From the NCBI RefSeq assembly GCF_002833405.1, contig NZ_CP025135.1, positions 1,531,501-1,595,500 on the forward strand: DNA of 64,000 nt, read 5' to 3'. The notes beneath the pieces are model-generated. The model worked only from the letters and a program-made list of their open reading frames with translations. It did not search any database and was not told where the DNA came from. Source of the DNA: Planococcus sp. MB-3u-03. GTDB lineage: Bacteria; Bacillota; Bacilli; Bacillales_A; Planococcaceae. This document shows, one piece after another, positions 57,468-64,000 of this stretch. Each line of letters starts with the position of its first letter. Within the stretch, counting starts at the first letter, position 1. The translations under genes were made by a program, and so were the position numbers.

Positions 57468-58342
57468 ACTTAAAACAATTCAGAACCCATTATGAACCGG
57501 TCATCCAGCAGGAGATGGCGGAATTGATCAGTGAATTGGCCATTCCGGAATCTTTAAAAGAATCGATGCATTATTCATTGCAAGCAGGAGGCAAGCGCAT
57601 CCGCCCAATGCTCGTGCTCGCCACCATGCATGAACAAGGCGCAGCCCATCCAGATGCCTTGAAAGTGGCGGCTGCGATCGAAATGATCCATACATATTCC
57701 TTGATCCATGATGATTTGCCGAGCATGGACAATGATGATTTGCGCCGCGGCATGCCGACCAACCATAAAGTGTTCGGGGAAGCTGTCGCTATTTTAGCGG
57801 GAGATGCCCTGTTGACGTTCAGCTTTGGCATCTTGGCGCGTCTGGACGATGTTTCCGCAGAAGATAAAGTGCGGCTCATCGACTTATTGTCGACAGCGGC
57901 CGGTGCAGAAGGCATGGTCGGCGGCCAGGTCCTGGATATCGAAGGGGAAGAAAAGCAGCTGGGCTTGGAACAATTGGAGCAAGTGCATTTATTGAAGACA
58001 GGCGCTTTATTGACCTATAGCATCATTTCAGGAGCCATCCTGGCAGGAGCCAGTTCTGATCAATTGGTGGCGCTTTCAAGATTCGGCCGCCATCTCGGAT
58101 TGGCGTTTCAAATCCAGGATGATATCTTGGATGTCACAGGCACTTCCGAGGAGCTCGGAAAAACAGCCGGCAAAGACGAAACAAGCGATAAAAGCACGTA
58201 CCCCGGCATTTTGACCTTGCCGAAAGCGAAAGAAAAACTGGATTATCACGCACAACAAGCGCTCGATGCGCTTGCGGAATTGCCTGGTGAACAGCAGCTA
58301 TTGAAGGAATTGACTGAGCTGATCGTCCAGCGAAAAAGCTGA
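57464..58342 (+). CDS. ispA: Polyprenyl (farnesyl) diphosphate synthase
   Basis: 292 residues. First aspartate-rich motif DDLPSMD at residues 83-89, preceded by IHTYSLIH; second motif in FQIQDDILD; GGKRIRPML binds the substrate phosphate. It condenses IPP with DMAPP/GPP, taking up the MEP pathway products. Same position as yqiD in B. subtilis. Confidence 0.95.
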   Translation: MNLKQFRTHYEPVIQQEMAELISELAIPESLKESMHYSLQAGGKRIRPMLVLATMHEQGAAHPDALKVAAAIEMIHTYSLIHDDLPSMDNDDLRRGMPTNHKVFGEAVAILAGDALLTFSFGILARLDDVSAEDKVRLIDLLSTAAGAEGMVGGQVLDIEGEEKQLGLEQLEQVHLLKTGALLTYSIISGAILAGASSDQLVALSRFGRHLGLAFQIQDDILDVTGTSEELGKTAGKDETSDKSTYPGILTLPKAKEKLDYHAQQALDALAELPGEQQLLKELTELIVQRKS

Positions 58343-58357
58343 AAATAGGGCTCTTGT

Positions 58358-58385
58358 TTGTACATTTGCCCTGTCTTGCTATAAT
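58358..58385 (+). promoter_or_regulatory. Probable SigA promoter of dxs
   Basis: TTGTAC at 58358 and an extended -10 TTGCTATAAT ending at 58385, 16 bases apart, lie about 50 bases before dxs. Confidence 0.65.
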
Positions 58386-58436
58386 ATGGGGAGACAACAA
58401 TACAGGAAAATATAGAAAAAAGGTGTGTGATGGCAA

Positions 58437-60347
58437 ATGGATCTTCATTCAATAACTGGTCCATCTTTCCTAAAAGAGCTGAATCCAGAGCAATTGGAGC
58501 TCTTAAGTGAAGATATCCGTCGATTTCTTATAGAAAATCTTTCGAAAACCGGTGGCCATATCGGCCCGAACCTCGGCGTGGTGGAATTGACGATTGCACT
58601 TCACCGTGTCTTCGACAGCCCAGACGACAAACTGATCTGGGACGTCGGGCATCAGTCCTATGTCCATAAAATTTTGACGGGGCGTGCAGATCAATTCGAC
58701 ACGCTGCGCAAATTCAAAGGCCTGTGCGGATTCCCGAAACGCAATGAAAGCGATCACGATGTCTGGGAAACCGGCCATAGTTCGACTTCTTTGTCTGCAG
58801 CAATGGGCATGGCGGCAGCGCGCGATATCAAAAAAGATACAAATTACGTCATTCCGATCATCGGCGACGGCGCATTGACCGGCGGCATGGCATTCGAGGC
58901 GCTGAACCATATTGGGCACGCGCAAACCGATATGACCGTCATCCTCAACGATAACGAAATGTCGATCGCACCAAACGTCGGAGCGCTCCATAGCGTTCTT
59001 GGACGCATGCGGACGGCCGGAAAATACAATAAAGTCAAAGACGATCTTGAATACTTGCTGAAAAAAGTGCCGGCAGTCGGCGGCAAGCTCGCTTCAACAG
59101 CAGAGCGCGTCAAAGACAGCCTGAAATATTTGGTCGTCTCCGGCATGTTCTTCGAAGAGCTCGGATTTACGTACCTCGGCCCGATCGACGGACATGACCT
59201 CGAGGAACTCGAAGACAACCTGGAATATGCGAAGAAAACGAAAGGCCCTGTCTTGCTTCATGTCATCACGAAAAAAGGCAAAGGCTATTTGCCGGCTGAA
59301 CAAGATAAAATCGGCACATGGCACGGAATTGGGCCCTATAAAATGGAAACGGGCGATTTAGTGAAATCTTCATCTACAGCGCCTTCGTGGAGCGGCTTGA
59401 TCGCTGAAACCGCACGCAAGCTTGCACGCACCGATGAGCGCATCGTCGCCATTACACCGGCAATGCCGGTCGGTTCGAAATTGGAAGGCTTTGCCTCTGA
59501 GTTTCCTGAGCGCATGTTTGATGTGGGCATCGCCGAGCAGCATGCGACCACGATGGCCGCAGGACTTGCGACGCAAGGAATGAAGCCATTCTTAGCCATT
59601 TACTCGACATTCCTCCAGCGCGCGTATGACCAAGTCGTTCACGACATTTGCCGCCAGAACCTGAATGTCTTTATCGGCATCGACCGTGCTGGATTGGTCG
59701 GGGCGGACGGCGAAACGCATCAAGGCGTCTTTGATATCGCCTTCTTGCGCCATCTCCCGAATATGGTCTTGATGATGCCGAAAGATGAAAACGAAGGACA
59801 GCATATGGTTAAAACGGCAATCGATTATAACGGCGGCCCGATCGCATTGCGCTATCCGCGCGGCAATGGCCTCGGCGTGCCTATGGACGATGAGCTGAAG
59901 GCGATTCCGATCGGCAGCTGGGAAGTGTTGGAAGAAGGAACGGATGCCGTCATTTTGGCATTCGGCACGACAATCCCGATGGCACTTCATGCTGCTGAGC
60001 AATTGCGCGAAGAAGGAATCCACGCGGAAGTCGTCAACTCACGCTTCATCAAACCGATGGACGAAGAAATGCTTGCATCGATTTTCGGCCGCAATGTGCC
60101 GGTTCTGACAATCGAGGAAGCGGTATTGCAAGGCGGCTTCGGCAGCGCAGTGCTTGAATACGCGCATGACAACGGCCACGAAGGCGCTGTCATCGACCGC
60201 ATGGGAATTCCGGATCTCTTCGTTGAACACGGTGATGTCGCTGAATTGATGGACGAAATCCACCTCAATAGCGACGAAGTGGTCAAGAAAGTGAAAGTTC
60301 GCGTCCAGCAGAATTCACAACAGCAGGAGCGGTCGAACGTTCTATGA
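58437..60347 (+). CDS. dxs: 1-deoxy-D-xylulose-5-phosphate synthase
   Basis: 636 residues. [33 protein letters not shown] and the thiamine-diphosphate site [18 protein letters not shown].....NDNEMSI fit the family; the transketolase-like C-terminal half has [15 protein letters not shown] and [16 protein letters not shown]. First step of the MEP pathway. An AAGGTG lies eleven bases before ATG 58437. tlyA overlaps by four bases. Confidence 0.96.
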   Translation: MDLHSITGPSFLKELNPEQLELLSEDIRRFLIENLSKTGGHIGPNLGVVELTIALHRVFDSPDDKLIWDVGHQSYVHKILTGRADQFDTLRKFKGLCGFPKRNESDHDVWETGHSSTSLSAAMGMAAARDIKKDTNYVIPIIGDGALTGGMAFEALNHIGHAQTDMTVILNDNEMSIAPNVGALHSVLGRMRTAGKYNKVKDDLEYLLKKVPAVGGKLASTAERVKDSLKYLVVSGMFFEELGFTYLGPIDGHDLEELEDNLEYAKKTKGPVLLHVITKKGKGYLPAEQDKIGTWHGIGPYKMETGDLVKSSSTAPSWSGLIAETARKLARTDERIVAITPAMPVGSKLEGFASEFPERMFDVGIAEQHATTMAAGLATQGMKPFLAIYSTFLQRAYDQVVHDICRQNLNVFIGIDRAGLVGADGETHQGVFDIAFLRHLPNMVLMMPKDENEGQHMVKTAIDYNGGPIALRYPRGNGLGVPMDDELKAIPIGSWEVLEEGTDAVILAFGTTIPMALHAAEQLREEGIHAEVVNSRFIKPMDEEMLASIFGRNVPVLTIEEAVLQGGFGSAVLEYAHDNGHEGAVIDRMGIPDLFVEHGDVAELMDEIHLNSDEVVKKVKVRVQQNSQQQERSNVL

Positions 60348-61189
60348 ATAAAGTGAAAAAAGAACGGGTGGATGTCCTGCTAGTAGAGCGGGGCATTTGC
60401 GAGACACGTGAAAAAGCAAAGCGCGCCATCATGGCCGGGGTAATTTTCTCAGGGACTGAACGGCTCGAGAAACCCGGCGAAAAAATCCCTGAAGATGCGC
60501 CGCTTGAAAAAAAGGGCAATGATCTGCGCTATGTCAGCCGCGGAGGCTTGAAATTGGAAAAAGCTCTCGCTGAATTCGATGTGACGGTGGAAGGCAAAAT
60601 GATGCTTGATATCGGTTCATCGACTGGCGGGTTCACCGATTGTGCGTTGCAAAACGGCGCACGCCACGGCTATGCACTGGATGTCGGCTATAACCAGCTG
60701 GCATGGACCATCCGCCAAGACCCGCGCGTAACCGTCATGGAACGCACCAACTTCCGTCATTCAAAACCTGAAGATTTTCAGGAAGGCTTGCCGGAAGTGG
60801 CAACCATCGACGTTTCCTTCATTTCGCTGCGCATTATCCTGCCGGTGCTGAAGACCATTTTGGTTCCAGGCGGCGATTGCATCGCACTCGTCAAGCCGCA
60901 ATTTGAAGCGGGGCGTGAGAAAGTCGGCAAAAAAGGCATCGTCCGCGATCCGAAAGTGCATCAGGAAGTGCTGCAAAAAGTAGCTGCCTATGCAGTCGAC
61001 TGCGGTTTCGAAGTGAAGGCCATGACCCATTCGCCGATTACCGGCGGAGAAGGCAATATCGAGTTTTTATTCCATCTTGTTTCCAATGAACAGGCAACAA
61101 AAAGTGAATTGCCGGATGCACAGTCGATTGCACAAACGGTCGACCATGCCCATTCTGCATTTAAGGAAAAAAACACACAATCCAATTAA
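60344..61189 (+). CDS. tlyA: TlyA family rRNA (cytidine-2'-O)-methyltransferase
   Basis: 281 residues: S4 RNA-binding domain (residues about 5-65, with [21 protein letters not shown]), then an FtsJ-like methyltransferase domain with [14 protein letters not shown] and [10 protein letters not shown]. Family members methylate 16S and 23S rRNA; YqxC of B. subtilis is the positional match. Followed by a terminator. Confidence 0.92.
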   Translation: MNKVKKERVDVLLVERGICETREKAKRAIMAGVIFSGTERLEKPGEKIPEDAPLEKKGNDLRYVSRGGLKLEKALAEFDVTVEGKMMLDIGSSTGGFTDCALQNGARHGYALDVGYNQLAWTIRQDPRVTVMERTNFRHSKPEDFQEGLPEVATIDVSFISLRIILPVLKTILVPGGDCIALVKPQFEAGREKVGKKGIVRDPKVHQEVLQKVAAYAVDCGFEVKAMTHSPITGGEGNIEFLFHLVSNEQATKSELPDAQSIAQTVDHAHSAFKEKNTQSN

Positions 61190-61191
61190 CA

Positions 61192-61223
61192 GGGCAGGGG
61201 AATTTATTCCCCGCCCTTTTTTT
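61192..61223 (+). terminator. Terminator after tlyA
   Basis: GGGC-A-GGGGAA and TTCCCC-GCCC pair around a short loop, followed by seven T. Confidence 0.9.
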
Positions 61224-61337
61224 CTGCTTGGCCGTTGAAAATGAGTGAAGCTTGTTCATAAGGGGTAAATAGTTCTAGTATGGGCAGGAAGTTTCCTTGT
61301 TTTCAAAGCGGTTTAGATGTACGATATAAAGTATATG

Positions 61338-61349
61338 GAATAATTATTC
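61338..61349 (+). promoter_or_regulatory. ArgR-box-like palindrome upstream of argR
   Basis: GAATAATTATTC is a perfect 12-bp palindrome 17 bases before the argR start, similar to ARG-box half sites (TGAATAA..TTATTCA). It suggests autoregulation. Confidence 0.5.
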
Positions 61350-61366
61350 ACTCAAGGGGGAGCACC

Positions 61367-61816
61367 ATGAATAAAGGACAACGTCATATCAAAATCCGCG
61401 ACTTGATTTCAAATCGCGAAATCGAAACGCAAGATGATTTGGTCGACTTATTGAAAGCTGCGGGCTATGAAGTGACGCAAGCGACCGTTTCTCGCGATAT
61501 CAAGGAACTGCATTTGGTGAAAGTTCCGTTGCAGGACGGGCGCTATAAATACAGCTTGCCGGCTGACCAGCGCTTTAACCCGATGCAGAAACTGCACCGT
61601 GCGCTTACCGATGCATTCGTCAGCATCGATGGGGCCAGCCATTTTCTGGTCATGAAAACCTTGCCGGGCAATGCCCATGCAATCGGTTCGTTGATCGACC
61701 ATTTGGATTGGGAAGAAATTTTAGGGACCATCTGCGGAGATGATACATGTTTGATCATTTGCCGTGATGTGGAACATCGTGAAGTGTTGAAACAGCGTTT
61801 GATTGAAATGCTTTAA
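61367..61816 (+). CDS. argR: Arginine repressor ArgR/AhrC
   Basis: 149 residues from ATG 61367, six bases after CAAGGGGGAG. Winged-helix N domain with [19 protein letters not shown]; the C-terminal hexamer domain holds [33 protein letters not shown], with the arginine-binding aspartates. Controls arginine synthesis and catabolism. Twelve bases before recN's start region, as in B. subtilis. Confidence 0.96.
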   Translation: MNKGQRHIKIRDLISNREIETQDDLVDLLKAAGYEVTQATVSRDIKELHLVKVPLQDGRYKYSLPADQRFNPMQKLHRALTDAFVSIDGASHFLVMKTLPGNAHAIGSLIDHLDWEEILGTICGDDTCLIICRDVEHREVLKQRLIEML

Positions 61817-61834
61817 TTAAAGAGGTGGATGTAT

Positions 61835-63532
61835 ATGCTGCGAGAATTGGATATCCGCAATTTTGCGATTATCGATACATTATCGGTCAGTTTTACAGAA
61901 GGCATGACAGTTCTGACAGGGGAAACCGGTGCAGGGAAATCGATTATCATCGATGCCGTGCATTTACTAGCCGGAGGGCGAGGAAGCCAAGAATTCATTC
62001 GTCACGGGGCCCAAAAAGCAGAAATTGAAGGCTTGTTCCATATTGAAAGCGAAAAGCATCCGGTCCATAAAAAACTGGAGGATTTCGGGATCCAAGCAAG
62101 TGACGGGGATGTCTTATTGCGTCGCGAGTTGAATGGCAAAGGCAAAAACGTCTGCCGCATTAACGGAAAACTTGTCACCATTTCCATTTTACGTGAAGTC
62201 GGTGCCGCATTGATCGACATCCACGGCCAGCACGAGACGCAGGAATTGATGGATGAAAAGCAGCATCTTCATCTATTGGATCAATTTGCCGGGAAACTGT
62301 TAACCAAAGCCAAAGAAGGCTATAGCCATACATTTGAAAAATACACGAAATTAAAGCGTGAATTTGCCAGCTATAATGAAAACGAACAGCAGATCGCACA
62401 GCGCATCGACTTATTGACATTCCAATTGAATGAAATCGAAGAAGCCCAGCTCGTGCCGGGAGAAGAAGAGACCTTGCTGGAAGACCGCAAACGACTGCAG
62501 AATTTCACCAAGATCTTCGAATCGATTTCACAAGCCCATGAAGCGATTCAAGGGGAGTCGAAGGGGCTCGATTGGGTTGGCAATGCGATGAGCGAACTTG
62601 AACACGCAGCTGCTGTCGATGAGCAATTCAAAGAAGCGTCGGAATCGGTTACCGGGGCATTCTATCAGCTCCAGGACACATCGACGGAAATCAAGCGCAT
62701 ACTGGACCAGTTGGAATTCGACCCGGAACGGCTCAATGAAATCGAACAGCGCCTTGCATTATTGCAATCTTTAAAACGGAAATACGGCGCATCGGTCGAA
62801 GACATGCTTTTGTACCAGGAAGAGCAAGCGGACGAACTCGATAAATTGCTCAACCGCGATCAGCGCTTGCGCCTCGATCAGGAGAAACTCAAGGAATTGA
62901 CCGAGGATTTGCGCATCGAAGCGGAAGAACTGACAATGCTTAGAAAGCAAGCGGCAGCCAAATTATCGAAGGCCATCATGGAGCAGCTAAAAGAGCTCCA
63001 TATGGGCAAAGCTTCATTTTCGGTACAATTCAACTTGCTGCCAAAAGGCAAGTTAGACCGTTTCGGCCAGGACAGCATCGCCTTCCATATTTCGACGAAT
63101 GTCGGGGAACCTTTGAAGCCGTTGACGAAAGTAGCTTCAGGCGGCGAATTGTCGCGCATGATGCTCGCGCTGAAGACGATTTTTTCCAAGCACCAAGGCA
63201 TCACATCGATCATTTTCGATGAAGTCGACACAGGAGTCAGCGGGCGCGTGGCGCAGGCAATTGCCGAGAAAATTGCCGCCATTGCCCGCCATTCACAAGT
63301 GCTGTGCATTTCCCATTTGCCGCAAGTCGCCGCCATGGCAGACCAGCATCTGTTTATCGAGAAAAAAGTATCGAAAGACCGCACGACAACATCGGTGAAA
63401 GAATTGGCAGGGCGCAAGCGCACTGAAGAAATGAGCCGCATGCTGTCAGGGGCGGAAATCACCGAATTGACCTTGCAGCATGCTGATGAATTGCTGACTT
63501 TGGCGAGGGACCGGAAGCTGTTGATGAAATAA
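61835..63532 (+). CDS. recN: DNA repair protein RecN
   Basis: 565 residues from ATG 61835, seven bases after GAGGTG (GTG 61829 is alternative). SMC-like: Walker A GETGAGKSI, DIHGQHETQELMD, a long coiled-coil centre, then the ABC signature ASGGELSRMMLALK and Walker B SIIFDEVDTGVSG. Gathers at double-strand breaks. spo0A follows with no spoIVB in between. Confidence 0.96.
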   Translation: MLRELDIRNFAIIDTLSVSFTEGMTVLTGETGAGKSIIIDAVHLLAGGRGSQEFIRHGAQKAEIEGLFHIESEKHPVHKKLEDFGIQASDGDVLLRRELNGKGKNVCRINGKLVTISILREVGAALIDIHGQHETQELMDEKQHLHLLDQFAGKLLTKAKEGYSHTFEKYTKLKREFASYNENEQQIAQRIDLLTFQLNEIEEAQLVPGEEETLLEDRKRLQNFTKIFESISQAHEAIQGESKGLDWVGNAMSELEHAAAVDEQFKEASESVTGAFYQLQDTSTEIKRILDQLEFDPERLNEIEQRLALLQSLKRKYGASVEDMLLYQEEQADELDKLLNRDQRLRLDQEKLKELTEDLRIEAEELTMLRKQAAAKLSKAIMEQLKELHMGKASFSVQFNLLPKGKLDRFGQDSIAFHISTNVGEPLKPLTKVASGGELSRMMLALKTIFSKHQGITSIIFDEVDTGVSGRVAQAIAEKIAAIARHSQVLCISHLPQVAAMADQHLFIEKKVSKDRTTTSVKELAGRKRTEEMSRMLSGAEITELTLQHADELLTLARDRKLLMK

Positions 63533-63565
63533 GGGTCCGGAGCCTATATTTTAGGAGAGAAAAAT

Positions 63566-64000
63566 ATGGAGAAAATAAAAATCGCCATTGCCGATGACAA
63601 CCGCGAGCTTGTCGAATTGATGACCGAATTTCTCGAATTACAGCCGAATATGGAAGTGGTGGGTGTTGCCTACGATGGCAGGGAATGCATCGGCATACTG
63701 GAACAGACCGAAGCGGATATCTTGCTGCTCGACATCATCATGCCCCATCTCGATGGGATCGCGGTGCTCGACGTCTTGCGATCCGATGAGCGTATGAGCA
63801 AAATCCACGTCATCATGCTTTCCGCATTCGGCCAGGAGTCGATCATGAGCCAAGCTGCTGATTACGGGGCTTCATATTTCATCATGAAACCGTTCGAGAC
63901 TGAGCGACTGGTCGTCCAGATCAACCACATCATGAAAAATGGTGATCAAGCAGCAAAAAGCGGCATGGTGACAAAAGATGAGCTCATTACCTTGAGATTG
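63566..64000 (+). CDS. spo0A: Sporulation master regulator Spo0A, 3' end cut off
   Basis: 145 codons to the right edge from ATG 63566 after TTAGGAGAG. Receiver domain: acidic pocket ADDN (residues 9-12), the phosphorylation aspartate in ILLLDIIMPHLDG, LSAF and the lysine in FIMKPFE. The DNA-binding domain lies outside. Only 33 bases separate it from recN; in B. subtilis spoIVB lies here. Present although nearby sporulation genes are missing. Confidence 0.93.
   Translation, partial: MEKIKIAIADDNRELVELMTEFLELQPNMEVVGVAYDGRECIGILEQTEADILLLDIIMPHLDGIAVLDVLRSDERMSKIHVIMLSAFGQESIMSQAADYGASYFIMKPFETERLVVQINHIMKNGDQAAKSGMVTKDELITLRL

Overview
The window reads as chromosomal core DNA of a Gram-positive bacterium of the order Bacillales, most likely a Planococcus-like member of the Planococcaceae (inference from protein sequences, gene order and moderate GC content). 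The order follows the well-known Bacillus subtilis yqfF-to-spo0A segment almost gene for gene, with local losses and replacements. I see no phage, insertion sequence, CRISPR array, tRNA or rRNA gene, and no accessory island.

Layout. 1-4.3 kb: pgpH (5' end outside the window), ybeY, dgkA, cdd, era, recO. 4.3-6 kb: a dimeric-type glycyl-tRNA synthetase on the minus strand behind a T-box leader. 6-7.5 kb: ccpN-ppsR, control of gluconeogenesis. 7.7-10.7 kb: dnaG-sigA. 10.9-14.4 kb: an acyl-CoA dehydrogenase, cytochrome c550 (cccA), trmK and yqfO. 14.4-18.1 kb: an intergenic structured repeat, ispH (minus), cshB, nfo. 18.3-20.3 kb: a zinc-uptake operon znuC-znuB-zur with a Zur-box-like operator. 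20.4-22.9 kb (minus): yqfW, ispG and a DUF1189 protein. 23-26 kb: a Na/Pi cotransporter, a DUF456 protein, sodA. 26-33 kb: pbpA and the pstS-pstC-pstA-pstB-phoU operon behind a textbook Pho box. 33-37.5 kb: rpmG, yqgN, yqgQ, an LtaS-family enzyme and small membrane proteins around an MBL-fold hydrolase. 37.6-41.5 kb: the comG competence pseudopilus operon behind a K-box-like element. 41.5-46.8 kb: aroK, a glycine riboswitch and gcvT-gcvPA-gcvPB, then a rhodanese-like protein. 47-49.7 kb: a B12-dependent ribonucleotide reductase (nrdJ) behind paired NrdR boxes. 49.8-64 kb: aroQ, papA, efp, accB-accC, yqhY, nusB, folD, xseAB, ispA, dxs, tlyA, argR, recN and the 5' part of spo0A.

Two themes stand out. 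First, the sporulation genes that sit in this segment in B. subtilis are missing cleanly: there is no spoIIIA operon between efp and accB, and no spoIVB between recN and spo0A, while spo0A itself is kept. This fits an asporogenous lineage that retained Spo0A.

Second, about 34 reading-frame lesions fall in twelve genes (ppsR, dnaG, acyl-CoA dehydrogenase, ispH, nfo, znuC, the DUF456 gene, comGA, comGD, gcvT, gcvPA, accC). Most are single missing bases in short runs of A, G or T, and three are in-frame stops. Because dnaG, ispH and accC are expected to be essential and the flanking protein sequence is fully conserved in the other frames, I read these as sequencing or assembly errors rather than gene decay. 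Broken genes are listed once, over their full frame-corrected span, and typed as pseudogene only because the frame is broken in this sequence.

Regulation is unusually readable here: T-box, tandem glycine riboswitch, Pho box, Zur box, K-box, NrdR boxes and an ArgR-like palindrome can all be seen. I did not find a convincing new biological system. The items most worth a second look are the NrdR-nrdJ arrangement, the K-box, the structured intergenic repeat near 14.6 kb and the missing sporulation loci.
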